Assembly: GCF_001189245.1 (NCBI RefSeq)
Contig: NZ_LFIQ01000095.1
Location: 13,327-51,617, forward strand
Direction of reading: 5' to 3'
Length of the DNA stretch: 38,291 nucleotides
DNA from: Bradyrhizobium pachyrhizi
GTDB lineage: Bacteria > Pseudomonadota > Alphaproteobacteria > Rhizobiales > Xanthobacteraceae
The notes under the pieces are model-generated. The model was given only the letters and a program-made list of their open reading frames with translations, was not told the DNA's origin and searched no databases. A program made the translations under genes and the position numbers. Shown piece by piece: positions 16,233-25,263 of this stretch (positions are counted from its first letter, which is position 1; every line of letters starts with the position of its first letter).

Positions 16233-16832
16233 ATGACGTCAGCTCACGCACCCTCACGCCGCGCCGTCGTTGCCGCCATGATTGGCGCCGGCGCCTCGCT
16301 CGCAATGCCCACCGGAGCTGTGCGCGCAGCGTCGGGACCGCCGCAATTCGGCACCATCCGGCATCAGTTCACGCAGGTCGAAGGCGCCCGCCCGGTGCCG
16401 CCGGTGGCGATCCCGGCGATTGCCGGAGGCGCGATCGATCTCACCGCGTTCAAAGGCAAGATGGTGCTAGTGAACTTCTGGGCCACCTGGTGCGCGGCGT
16501 GCCGGACCGAGCTGCCGATGCTGGATCGCCTCGCCGCCAGCGGCCGCAGCGATCTCGTGGTCGTCGCTGTCAGCACCGATCGCAACCGCGCGCCGGTCGC
16601 GCCCTATGTCAAGCAGCTCAAGCTGCGCCATCTCGCGATCGGCTTCGATCCGGGCGGCCTCGTCTCGCGCGTCGACGCCGCCGAGGTCGACACGCCGTTC
16701 GCGCTCTACGGCATGCCGATCTCGTTTTTGATCGGCATCACCGGACAAGTCGAAGGCTACATGACGGGGGAGGCGGACTGGCTGTCCGCGGAGGCGAGCG
16801 GGCTGTTCGATTATTATGCGGGCGTCCGCTGA
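16233..16832 (+). CDS. Tat-exported TlpA/ResA-like thioredoxin-fold protein
   Basis: A 199-residue periplasmic thiol-disulfide oxidoreductase of the TlpA/ResA type. The leader has a twin-arginine start (SRRAVVAAMIGAGASLAMP) with likely cleavage after AVRA. The thioredoxin domain shows MVLVNFWATWCAACRTELPML with the CxxC pair at Cys87 and Cys90, and the cis-proline loop YGMPISFLIGITGQ. The ATG at 16233 is preferred to an upstream in-frame ATG at 16203 because a GGAG ribosome site precedes it and the leader then begins normally. It closes the DoxX/DsrE/TlpA operon. Roles could include keeping partner cysteines reduced or cytochrome/oxidase maturation, the cox operon being 1.2 kb away. Confidence 0.88.
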   Translation: MTSAHAPSRRAVVAAMIGAGASLAMPTGAVRAASGPPQFGTIRHQFTQVEGARPVPPVAIPAIAGGAIDLTAFKGKMVLVNFWATWCAACRTELPMLDRLAASGRSDLVVVAVSTDRNRAPVAPYVKQLKLRHLAIGFDPGGLVSRVDAAEVDTPFALYGMPISFLIGITGQVEGYMTGEADWLSAEASGLFDYYAGVR

Positions 16833-16839
16833 GATGGCA

Positions 16840-16916
16840 TAGCCCGGATGAAACGCAGCGAAATCCGGGACTGGTTCATCCGCGATGAGATCGGCCCCGG
16901 ATTGCGCTTTCCGGTG
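16840..16916. repeat. Degenerate REP-like element, copy C
   Basis: The left arm (TAGCCCGGATG...AATCCGGGAC) matches copies A and B, while the right arm begins similarly (CCCCGGATTGCGCT) and then diverges, losing the closing GGGCTAC. It lies in the convergent gap between the TlpA-like and IalB genes. Confidence 0.65.
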
Positions 16917-16929
16917 CCGCTCGGCGCCC

Positions 16930-17466
16930 CTAGGGCAATTTGTCATACCCCTCCGCCAGGCCATTCAGGCTGAGCGGAAAGCCGATCCCTTCCTCGGGCG
17001 TCTCGAAGATGATGAAGGTCGCGGTCTTGGCGTTCTTGAGCTGACCGAGCAGCTTGTCGTCCATCACGACCTCGGCGACGCAGCCATTGGGCAGGCAGCG
17101 GACGAAACCGGCGCGGCCGACGTCCTGATTGTCGAGTTTCAGGCCGAGGCCGGAGGGCAGCAGCACGCCGAGCGGGGCGACCACGCGCATCAAACGGCTC
17201 TTCTGGTCGGCGGTCTTCAGCACGATCACGGTCAGGCCGGCGTTGGAGCGGTCCTCCGCTACCACGCTCTGGATCAACGCGCATTGCTCGGCCTGGGCGC
17301 CGGGCGGAGTGTCGCAGCGGATCTGCCAGTCGCCATGGACCGAGCGCACCGCGCCTTGCGCGTTCGCCGGCTGGGTCAGGCCAAGAGAAAGGCCGAGGCA
17401 GAAGGCCAGAATCGCGTGGCCGCCGAGCCAGCCGGCCATCGTCAAACGAATGTTCGAAGCGCCCAT
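16930..17466 (-). CDS. Invasion-associated locus B (IalB) family protein
   Basis: A 178-residue exported protein: hydrophobic leader (about residues 16-36), likely cleavage after ANAQG, then the IalB domain starting VHGDWQIRCDTPPG. Later family blocks are CALIQSVVAEDRSNAGLTVIVLK, the VAPLGVLLPSGLGLKLD strand, and FVRCLPNGCVAEVVMDD. The C-terminus has ATFIIFETPEEGIGFPLSLNG. Four cysteines in the mature part probably form two disulfides. The family is named from Bartonella, but in plant-associated and free-living Rhizobiales it is a common periplasmic protein of unknown role. It is convergent with the TlpA-like gene across a decayed REP element and divergent from coxB. Confidence 0.9.
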   Translation of the reverse strand: MGASNIRLTMAGWLGGHAILAFCLGLSLGLTQPANAQGAVRSVHGDWQIRCDTPPGAQAEQCALIQSVVAEDRSNAGLTVIVLKTADQKSRLMRVVAPLGVLLPSGLGLKLDNQDVGRAGFVRCLPNGCVAEVVMDDKLLGQLKNAKTATFIIFETPEEGIGFPLSLNGLAEGYDKLP

Positions 17467-18050
17467 CCGGGTCGATCCTTATAGATGTTCGGTCGGTCCG
17501 GCCGTCCGGCCGCCGGTAGCACGCGCGCCACGATGCGCTTCCCGGAAGCGAATCATGATCTCATCTTCTTGTTTGAGCATGATCTTTCGGAAGACCGGTC
17601 TCCACTTTTCCGGATCATGCTCAGGCGTCGACTGATACCGCAATGACGGCGCCTTGAAGGCGATCTTGGAGCCATTCTCGCGCCGGATTGGGGCAGCCCG
17701 CAGCGAATCAGGTTCCTGAGCGCTGCCCTGTCTGTGGGTACATCCGGTAATCCCCCTGTCAACTGCATGCGGCTTCGTTTCGGCGACTTTCGCTTGATTT
17801 TGCGGGAAAAATCGCAAGCGGCAGCTTCATCGCAGGCGCATGGCTTTCGGCCCCACTACTGCATTGCGAGCGCCGGAGAATTATGGTTTGAGAGGCTGGA
17901 TTTCGACGCGTTCTAGCGATCTGGCTCCCGTACCCACCTTGACTCAGAGACGGGTATGTCCGGAAGGCCGTTTGTCAGGGCGGATCGTGCTGCATTTTCG
18001 GCCACATGCCGGGGGTGCTTTGGGGAATAATGCAAGGGAGCGCGAGCGGC
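17467..18050. other. Gene-poor region upstream of the cox operon
   Basis: 584 bp without a supportable gene. It contains a dispersed palindromic repeat (17576-17621) and a hairpin at 17791-17820, with stem CGCTTG/CAAGCG and ATTTT/AAAAT above it. Short ORFs here run through the repeat and lack family features. The cox promoter must lie here; no convincing FNR/FixK box (TTGAT-N4-ATCAA) was seen. Confidence 0.6.
17576..17621. repeat. Dispersed palindromic repeat, copy 2
   Basis: Reverse-oriented copy of the repeat at 1179-1224. The arms AGCATGATC/GATCATGCT and the GGAAAAGTG block are conserved, with 40 of 46 positions shared by eye. It lies between the divergent ialB-like and coxB genes. Confidence 0.75.
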
Positions 18051-18890
18051 ATGAAGATGTCGATTGGCCGGTTGGGCAGGCAATTGCTGGGGTTGGCGGT
18101 GGCGGGTGTGGCGTCTGTCGCCGCGGGATCGGCCTTCGCCGAAATGGGGCAGCCGGCGCCGTGGGAGCACACGCTGCAGGAAGGCGTGACCCCGGTGATG
18201 GAAAACATCATCTGGTTTCACAATTTCCTGCTGGTGCTGATCACCCTGATCACGCTGTTCGTGCTCGCGTTGCTCATCATCGTGGTGGTGAAGTTCAACG
18301 CCAAGGCCAATCCGGTCCCCTCCCGGACCACCCACAACACGCTGATCGAGGTGGCCTGGACGCTGATCCCGGTGTTGATCCTGGTCGGCATCGCGGTGCC
18401 GTCGTTCCGCCTGCTGTTCCTGGAACTCGACGTGCCGAAGCCGGACCTCACGGTGAAGGTCACCGGCAAGCAGTGGTACTGGTCCTACGCTTACCCGGAT
18501 AACGGCAAGTTCGAGTTCGATTCGCTGCTCGACAAGGACAAGCAGCCGCGTCTGCTCGGCGTCGACAACGAGATGGTGGTCCCGGTCAACAAGGTGGTGC
18601 GGATCCAGACCACCGGCGCCGACGTGATCCATTCCTTCGCGGTGCCGGCCTTCGGCGTGAAGATCGACTCGATCCCCGGCCGCCTCAACGAGAGCTGGTT
18701 CAAGGCCACCAAGACCGGCGTGTTCTACGGCCAGTGCTCGGAACTGTGCGGCAAGGACCATGCCTTCATGCCGATCGCGGTCAGGGTCGTCAGCGACCAG
18801 GAATTCGCGACCTGGGTCGAAGGCGCGAAGAAGAAGTTTGCGACCAACCCGGCGAATTCCTACGCATCGGCTGGTCAGGCGGCGCAGTAA
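18051..18890 (+). CDS. coxB: Cytochrome c oxidase subunit II
   Basis: A 279-residue subunit of the aa3 terminal oxidase that takes electrons from cytochrome c through the CuA centre. A signal peptide (ends AGSAFAE) is followed by two transmembrane helices (about residues 55-80 and 98-120) and a periplasmic cupredoxin domain. CuA ligands are His194 in VIHSFAVPAF and CSELCGKDHAFM (Cys229, Cys233, His237, Met240). GKQWYWSYAYPD is the aromatic electron-entry region. The ATG at 18051 is chosen because AAGGGAG precedes it by about 10 bp; in-frame ATGs at 18006 and 18030 would add residues before the signal peptide. First gene of the cox operon. Confidence 0.96.
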   Translation: MKMSIGRLGRQLLGLAVAGVASVAAGSAFAEMGQPAPWEHTLQEGVTPVMENIIWFHNFLLVLITLITLFVLALLIIVVVKFNAKANPVPSRTTHNTLIEVAWTLIPVLILVGIAVPSFRLLFLELDVPKPDLTVKVTGKQWYWSYAYPDNGKFEFDSLLDKDKQPRLLGVDNEMVVPVNKVVRIQTTGADVIHSFAVPAFGVKIDSIPGRLNESWFKATKTGVFYGQCSELCGKDHAFMPIAVRVVSDQEFATWVEGAKKKFATNPANSYASAGQAAQ

Positions 18891-18920
18891 GCCTCACGGC
18901 TTACGGCGCGGATGGAATAA

Positions 18921-20588
<1,668 letters not shown>

Positions 20589-20599
20589 GTCCACGACAA

Positions 20600-20632
20600 C
20601 GCGGCGCACTTAAGGGTGCGCCGCGCCTTTTG
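20600..20632 (+). terminator. Hairpin with T-rich tail between coxA and ctaB
   Basis: CGCGGCGCAC at 20600-20609 pairs perfectly with GTGCGCCGCG at 20616-20625 over a 6-nt loop, followed by CCTTTTG. It starts 11 bp after the coxA stop. Since ctaB begins only 20 bp later, this is likely a partial terminator or 3'-end stabiliser lowering assembly-gene expression relative to coxBA. Confidence 0.65.
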
Positions 20633-20651
20633 AGAGAAGCGAGACCTGATC

Positions 20652-21590
20652 TTGTCGGTTGTCGATCACAACGCCATCGAGTTGCCCCGGATCTCCGAGG
20701 CCGAAGTGGGCGACTACATCGCGCTGTTGAAGCCGCGCGTGATGTCGCTGGTGATCTTCACCGCGCTGGTCGGGCTGATGATCGCGCCGGTGCATGTGCA
20801 TCCGGTGCTGGCGTTCACCTCGATCCTGTGCATCGCGGTCGGTGCCGGCGCTTCCGGCGCGCTCAACATGGCCTATGAGGGCGACGTCGACGCGCTGATG
20901 ACGCGCACCGCCAACCGGCCGATCCCGCGCGGCCGCATCACGCAGACCGAGGCGGCCGCATTCGGCATCACGCTCGCCTTCTTCTCGGTGATGACGCTCG
21001 GCATCCTGGTCAACTGGGTGGCGGGCGCGATGCTTGCCTTCACCATCTTCTTCTATGCCGTGGTCTACACGATGTGGCTGAAGCGCTGGACCGCGCAGAA
21101 CATCGTGATCGGCGGCGCCGCCGGTGCCTTGCCGCCGGTGGTGGCGTGGGCCGCCGCGACCGGATCGCTCTCGGTCGAGCCGATCCTCCTGTTCCTGATC
21201 ATCTTCTTCTGGACCCCGCCGCATTTCTGGGCGCTGGCGCTGTTCCGCAGCGACGACTATGCCCGCGCCGGCATTCCGATGCTGCCGGTCGTCGCCGGTC
21301 CCGACGCGACCCGGCTGCAGATCCTGCTCTACACCATCGTGCTGGTCGCGATCGCGCTGGCGCCATGGCCGCTCGGCTATTTCGACGCGATCTACGGCGT
21401 CACCTCGCTGGTGCTCGGCGCCGGCATGCTGTGGCTTGCCATCGAGGTCTATCGCCGCCGCGAGGGTACGGCTGCCAACCGCGCCACGCGCCGGCTGTTC
21501 GCCTTCTCGATCCTCTATCTGTTCGCGCTGTTTGCCGTCCTTCTCGCCGAGGTCGTGGTCCGCGCGATTGCGCCTGTCTTCATCGGATAG
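20652..21590 (+). CDS. ctaB: Protohaem IX farnesyltransferase (haem o synthase)
   Basis: A 312-residue polytopic UbiA-type prenyltransferase that converts haem b to haem o, the precursor of haem a for CoxA. It has about nine transmembrane helices. Signatures are [20 protein letters not shown], the aspartate-rich [24 protein letters not shown] near residues 76-98, and [32 protein letters not shown]. The start is a TTG at 20652 preceded by a GAGAGAAGCGAGA purine tract, giving [22 protein letters not shown]. It sits downstream of coxA in the common alphaproteobacterial order. The conversion of haem o to a needs CtaA, not present here. Confidence 0.94.
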   Translation: MSVVDHNAIELPRISEAEVGDYIALLKPRVMSLVIFTALVGLMIAPVHVHPVLAFTSILCIAVGAGASGALNMAYEGDVDALMTRTANRPIPRGRITQTEAAAFGITLAFFSVMTLGILVNWVAGAMLAFTIFFYAVVYTMWLKRWTAQNIVIGGAAGALPPVVAWAAATGSLSVEPILLFLIIFFWTPPHFWALALFRSDDYARAGIPMLPVVAGPDATRLQILLYTIVLVAIALAPWPLGYFDAIYGVTSLVLGAGMLWLAIEVYRRREGTAANRATRRLFAFSILYLFALFAVLLAEVVVRAIAPVFIG

Positions 21591-21627
21591 GGAGCCGGGG
21601 GGCAAGATGGGGGCGCATGGGATATCA

Positions 21628-21792
21628 ATGGACGAGAAACGCGAACCAGAAGGAATCGTCCTCACCGAGGCGCAGCTCAAGAGCCGCCGCCAGCGCTCGA
21701 TCGCCATCGCGCTCGCGCTCGGCATCCTGGTCGTGCTGTTCTTCGCCGTCACCCTCGTCAAGGGGCCAGCCGTGCTGGTGCGGCCGCTGTGA
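21628..21792 (+). CDS. coxF: CoxF-like small membrane protein
   Basis: A 54-residue single-pass protein (TM about residues 25-43, containing [20 protein letters not shown]), preceded by a charged KSRRQRS segment. Small proteins of this layout lie between ctaB and ctaG in rhizobial cox operons and are called CoxF; the role is assumed to be oxidase assembly but is not defined. The start [12 protein letters not shown] at 21628 is chosen by the conserved-looking N-terminus; an in-frame ATG at 21607 would add seven residues and has a G-rich tract upstream. Its stop overlaps the ctaG GTG start. Confidence 0.75.
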   Translation: MDEKREPEGIVLTEAQLKSRRQRSIAIALALGILVVLFFAVTLVKGPAVLVRPL

Positions 21793-22427
21793 GTGAGATG
21801 GCGAACCAGGGACCGCAGCAGGGTGAGGGCGCCAAGGTCACGCGCCGCACGCTGACGCGCGACGCCGTGGTTGCCTCGATCTGCGGCTTCGTCGTGGTGC
21901 TGATGGTCGGCGCGTCCTACGCGGCCGTGCCGTTCTACAACTGGTTCTGCCGCACCACCGGCTTCAACGGCACCACCCAGGTCGCGACCTCGGTGCCTTC
22001 GGATGCGCCGCTCGCGCGCACCATTGCGGTCAGCTTCGATTCCAACGTCGCGCCGGGCCTGCCCTGGAAATTCGAGCCGGAGCAGAACACGATCGACGTC
22101 AAGATCGGCCAGGTGGTCACGGTCTACTACACCGTGACCAACCAGTCGGCGCGCACCACGACCGGCCAGGCGTCCTACAATGTCGCGCCGCTGACGGTCG
22201 GCGCCTATTTCCAGAAGATTAACTGCTTCTGCTTCACCGAACAGACCATGGCGCCGGGCGAAAAGCGCGAGATGGCCGTGGTGTTCTATGTCGATCCGGC
22301 GCTGGCCAAGGACAGCGAGAACGACACGCTGAAGACGATCACCCTGTCCTACACCTTCTTCCCCGTGCGCGACGCCGCGCCGAAGCCCGTGGCGGCGGGC
22401 GAGGCGGAGCAGCGCAAGGGCGGCTAG
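21789..22427 (+). CDS. ctaG: Cytochrome c oxidase copper chaperone CtaG/Cox11
   Basis: A 212-residue membrane-anchored chaperone that inserts CuB into subunit I. One N-terminal transmembrane helix (about residues 22-44) is followed by a periplasmic immunoglobulin-like domain. Copper-binding residues lie in [20 protein letters not shown] (CFCF motif near residue 142), with the conserved cysteine in [18 protein letters not shown] just after the membrane. The start GTG at 21789 overlaps the coxF stop by 4 bases; ATG at 21798 is possible. It lies 55 bp before coxC. Confidence 0.95.
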   Translation: MSEMANQGPQQGEGAKVTRRTLTRDAVVASICGFVVVLMVGASYAAVPFYNWFCRTTGFNGTTQVATSVPSDAPLARTIAVSFDSNVAPGLPWKFEPEQNTIDVKIGQVVTVYYTVTNQSARTTTGQASYNVAPLTVGAYFQKINCFCFTEQTMAPGEKREMAVVFYVDPALAKDSENDTLKTITLSYTFFPVRDAAPKPVAAGEAEQRKGG

Positions 22428-22482
22428 TTTTGGAATTTAAGATTTAAGACGTGCCTTGCGGCACGCGAATGGAGAGACGGCA

Positions 22483-23379
22483 ATGGCTGAGGCGCAAGTC
22501 AAGCATCACGACTATCATCTCGTCGACCCGAGCCCGTGGCCGGTGGTCGGCTCGATCTCGGCCTTCATCATGGCGTTTGGCGCGATCGGCTGGATGCACC
22601 ACATGTTCTCCGCCGCCCCGATCGTGTTCGGCGTCGGCACCATCGGCGTGCTCTACACGATGGCGAGCTGGTGGGGCGACGTGATCAGGGAAGCGCAGTA
22701 CAAGGGCGACCACACCCGCGTGGTGCAGATCAGCCACCGCTACGGCATGATCCTGTTCATCGCCTCCGAGGTGATGTTCTTCGTCGCCTGGTTCTGGGCC
22801 TTCTTCAATGCGGCGCTGTTCCCGGCCGACGCGGTGCACGCCACGCGCGATGCGGTGTTCGGCTGCGGCGCCGGTACGGCGATGGGCGCCTGCTCGGTGC
22901 CGGGCACCTGGCCGCCGCACGGCATCGAGACCTTCGATCCCTGGCATCTGCCGCTGCTCAACACGCTGCTGCTCCTGACCTCGGGCACCACGGTCACCTG
23001 GGCGCACCATGCGCTGCTCGAGAACGACCGCCAGGGCCTCAAGCAGGGCCTGATCCTCACCGTGATCCTCGGCGCTCTCTTCACCTGCGTGCAGGCCTAT
23101 GAGTACGCCCATGCGACGTTCTCGTTCGGCGGCAACGTCTATGGCGCGACCTTCTTCATGGCGACCGGGTTCCACGGCTTCCACGTGCTGGTCGGCACCA
23201 TCTTCCTGCTGGTTTGCCTGATCCGCGCCTATGCCGGCCACTTCACGCCGAAGCAGCACCTCGGCTTCGAGTTTGCCGCCTGGTACTGGCACTTCGTCGA
23301 CGTGGTCTGGCTGTTCCTGTTCATCTGCATCTACGTCTGGGGCCACGGCGCCGAGACGATGGCCCACGGCGCACACTAA
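22483..23379 (+). CDS. coxC: Cytochrome c oxidase subunit III
   Basis: A 298-residue seven-helix subunit that stabilises the oxidase and proton uptake. It contains [17 protein letters not shown] at the start, [29 protein letters not shown] near residue 87, [15 protein letters not shown], and [16 protein letters not shown] near 225. The C-terminus has [24 protein letters not shown]. The ATG at 22483 has a GGAGAGACGG ribosome site. The in-frame start nine codons upstream is rejected because subunit III openings begin [16 protein letters not shown]. It is followed by a textbook intrinsic terminator, so it closes the main cox transcript. Confidence 0.96.
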   Translation: MAEAQVKHHDYHLVDPSPWPVVGSISAFIMAFGAIGWMHHMFSAAPIVFGVGTIGVLYTMASWWGDVIREAQYKGDHTRVVQISHRYGMILFIASEVMFFVAWFWAFFNAALFPADAVHATRDAVFGCGAGTAMGACSVPGTWPPHGIETFDPWHLPLLNTLLLLTSGTTVTWAHHALLENDRQGLKQGLILTVILGALFTCVQAYEYAHATFSFGGNVYGATFFMATGFHGFHVLVGTIFLLVCLIRAYAGHFTPKQHLGFEFAAWYWHFVDVVWLFLFICIYVWGHGAETMAHGAH

Positions 23380-23400
23380 TTGCCGGCCGACGTGCTAAGA

Positions 23401-23432
23401 GGGGGCGGCCGAATGGCCGCCCCTTTGTTTTT
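23401..23432 (+). terminator. Intrinsic terminator after coxC
   Basis: GGGGCGGCC at 23402-23410 and GGCCGCCCC at 23415-23423 form a perfect 9-bp GC stem with a GAAT loop, followed by TTTGTTTTT. It is the strongest intrinsic terminator shape in the window. DUF983 and surf1 genes begin 12 bp further on and are probably read by read-through. Confidence 0.85.
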
Positions 23433-23443
23433 GAAGAGAACCG

Positions 23444-23830
23444 ATGACCGATACCCCGCCGACCGTCACTGAGAGCGCACTGCGCGGCATCGCCTGCCGC
23501 TGCCCGCGCTGCGGCAAGGGCAAGCTCTATTCCGGCTTCCTGACGCTGGCGCCGCGCTGCCAGGCCTGCGGCCTCGACTTCGCCTTCATCGATTCCGGCG
23601 ACGGGCCGGCGATCTTCGTCATCATGCTGGCCGGCGCCATCGTGGTCGCGGCGGCGCTGATCGTCGAGGTGAAGTACCAGCCGCCGTTCTGGGTGCATGC
23701 CGCGCTGTGGTTGCCGTTGATCCTGGTCACAACGATCCTGCCGCTACGATCGATGAAGGCACTTCTGATCGCGCTGCAATTCCACCACAAGGCCGCCGAA
23801 GGCCAATTGATCGAGCGCGACCCGAAATGA
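23444..23830 (+). CDS. DUF983 family membrane protein
   Basis: A 128-residue protein with an N-terminal pair of zinc-ribbon-like cysteine motifs, CRCPRCGKGKLY near residues 18-29 and CQACGLDF near 40, followed by two transmembrane helices (about 58-77 and 83-102). DUF983 genes commonly sit between coxC and surf1 in alphaproteobacteria, which suggests an oxidase-assembly role, but no activity is established. The stop overlaps the surf1 start by 4 bases (ATGA), giving translational coupling. Confidence 0.88.
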   Translation: MTDTPPTVTESALRGIACRCPRCGKGKLYSGFLTLAPRCQACGLDFAFIDSGDGPAIFVIMLAGAIVVAAALIVEVKYQPPFWVHAALWLPLILVTTILPLRSMKALLIALQFHHKAAEGQLIERDPK

Positions 23831-24597
23831 ATGATACGACGACGCGCCGGCCGAGCGCGGCCGGCTTCGGCATTTTCACGTTGATCCTGATCGCGGTGTT
23901 TATCGCCCTTGGCTTCTGGCAATTGCAGCGCCGGGTCGAAAAGCACGCGCTGATCGGGGCGCTCGATGCGCGGCTGGCCGCCCCGACCGAGGCGCTGCCG
24001 CCGCCGTCGGCATGGCCGACGCTGACCTCCGCCAAGGATGAATTCCGCCGCGTCACGCTGACCGCGACCTATGCGGAGCAGCCCGACGCGATGGTGTTCA
24101 GCTCCGGCTCCGCGGTGCGCGACGACATTTCGGGTCCGGGCACCTGGGCGTTGCTGCCGGCGAAGCTCGCCAGCGGCGAGACCGTCGTGATCAACACCGG
24201 CTTTGTCCAGAACACGATGCAGGATCGCGCCTTCGAGGATCGCGTCGTCGGCCGCCTCGTCACCGGCGCGCCGGTTGAGCTGACGGGCTATATCCGCTTT
24301 CCCGAGCCACCGGGCCGGCTGACGCCGAAGGAAGATATCTCGAAGCGGCTGTGGTTCGTGCGCGATCATCGCGCGATGGCGCAAGCGCTCGGCTGGGGCC
24401 AGGTCGCACCGTTCTATATCGACCTCGAGGCCCCGGTGCCCGACAGCGGCACGCCGAAGCCCGGACCGCTCAAGGTGCGGCTCAAGGACGACCACATGCA
24501 GTATGCCATCACCTGGTTCTCGCTGGCTGCCGCGGTCACGATCGCCTTCGGCCTGTGGTGGCGCGGCCACCGGCGGCGCGCCTCTGGTCGAACCTAG
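23827..24597 (+). CDS. surf1: SURF1 family oxidase assembly protein
   Basis: A 256-residue protein with transmembrane helices near both ends (about residues 15-33 and 224-242) and a periplasmic domain between, the SURF1/Shy1 plan. Signatures are IFTLILIAVFIALGFWQLQRRVEK at the start, GPGTWALLPAKLASGETVVINTGFV in the middle, and HMQYAITWFSLAAAVTIAFG at the end. SURF1 assists haem a delivery to subunit I. Start ATG 23827 overlaps the DUF983 stop; a longer in-frame ORF starting 40 codons upstream lies inside DUF983 and is rejected. Confidence 0.93.
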   Translation: MNDTTTRRPSAAGFGIFTLILIAVFIALGFWQLQRRVEKHALIGALDARLAAPTEALPPPSAWPTLTSAKDEFRRVTLTATYAEQPDAMVFSSGSAVRDDISGPGTWALLPAKLASGETVVINTGFVQNTMQDRAFEDRVVGRLVTGAPVELTGYIRFPEPPGRLTPKEDISKRLWFVRDHRAMAQALGWGQVAPFYIDLEAPVPDSGTPKPGPLKVRLKDDHMQYAITWFSLAAAVTIAFGLWWRGHRRRASGRT

Positions 24598-24657
24598 CCT
24601 CATCATGGTTTGATTGACCCGCGAAGGAGACCTCGCGGCAAGCAATCAGGGTGTGCC

Positions 24658-25209
24658 ATGGAGAAATACGGCGCCGGGCCAATCGTTGTCCTCGACTATG
24701 ACCCCAACTGGCCGGCCATGTTCGCGACGGAGCGCGCGGGGATCGAGCACGCGCTCGGCTCGCTGGTCCTGGCCATCGAGCATGTCGGAAGCACCGCGGT
24801 TCCGGGCTTGCCGTCGAAGCCGATCATCGACCTGATGGTCGGTGTCCCCAGCCTCGCGGAGGCGCGGGAATGCTGCATCAAGCCGATCGAGGCGCTCGGC
24901 TACAACTACATACCGGAATACGCGGCGTGGCTGCCCGGTGAGTTGTTCTTCCGCAAGGGCCCTCCGGGGCCGTGGACCCATCATCTGCATCTGATGGAGC
25001 CATCCAATCCGCGCTGGGAAACGCTGCTGGTGTTTCGCGACTATCTTCGCGCGCACCCCGAGGCGGCCCGCGCCTACGCGGATACCAAGCAGGCCCTCGC
25101 TGCCGCCGCAAGAGAGGACATCGCGGCCTATCGCAACGGCAAAACGCGTTTCGTCGAGGAGACGACCGCGAAGGCCCGCGCGTGGCGCGCGGACCTGTCC
25201 GGTCGATAG
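24658..25209 (+). CDS. GrpB family (UPF0157) nucleotidyltransferase-fold protein
   Basis: A 183-residue GrpB-like protein with the nucleotidyltransferase-fold signature IEHVGSTAVPGLPSKPIIDLMVGV near residues 40-64 (GS...D-x-D-like IDLMV). Later motifs are LGYNYIPEY, FFRKGPPGPWTHHLHL and FRDYLRAHPEAARAYADTKQ. The same domain is fused to dephospho-CoA kinase in some bacteria. The substrate is unknown. The ATG at 24658 is chosen by the MEKYGAGPIVVLDYDPNWP opening; the AAGGAGA at 24624-24630 is too far upstream to serve it, so the ribosome site is weak. It follows surf1 by 60 bp and may be a separate unit. Confidence 0.85.
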   Translation: MEKYGAGPIVVLDYDPNWPAMFATERAGIEHALGSLVLAIEHVGSTAVPGLPSKPIIDLMVGVPSLAEARECCIKPIEALGYNYIPEYAAWLPGELFFRKGPPGPWTHHLHLMEPSNPRWETLLVFRDYLRAHPEAARAYADTKQALAAAAREDIAAYRNGKTRFVEETTAKARAWRADLSGR

Positions 25210-25263
25210 CGCGGCCGCGCCACGTCTGCATTCTGCCGTAGCGCATCCATGCCCGCGCCGGGA

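Noticed and set aside
17479..17817. A 112-codon minus-strand ORF in the cox upstream region
   Set aside because: It reads straight through the dispersed palindrome, has no family features and no coherent codon bias. It is treated as non-coding.
17791..17820. Possible FNR/FixK-type box in the cox promoter region around TTGATTTTGCGGGAAAAATC
   Set aside because: The half-sites do not match TTGAT-N4-ATCAA; the symmetry is better explained as a hairpin.
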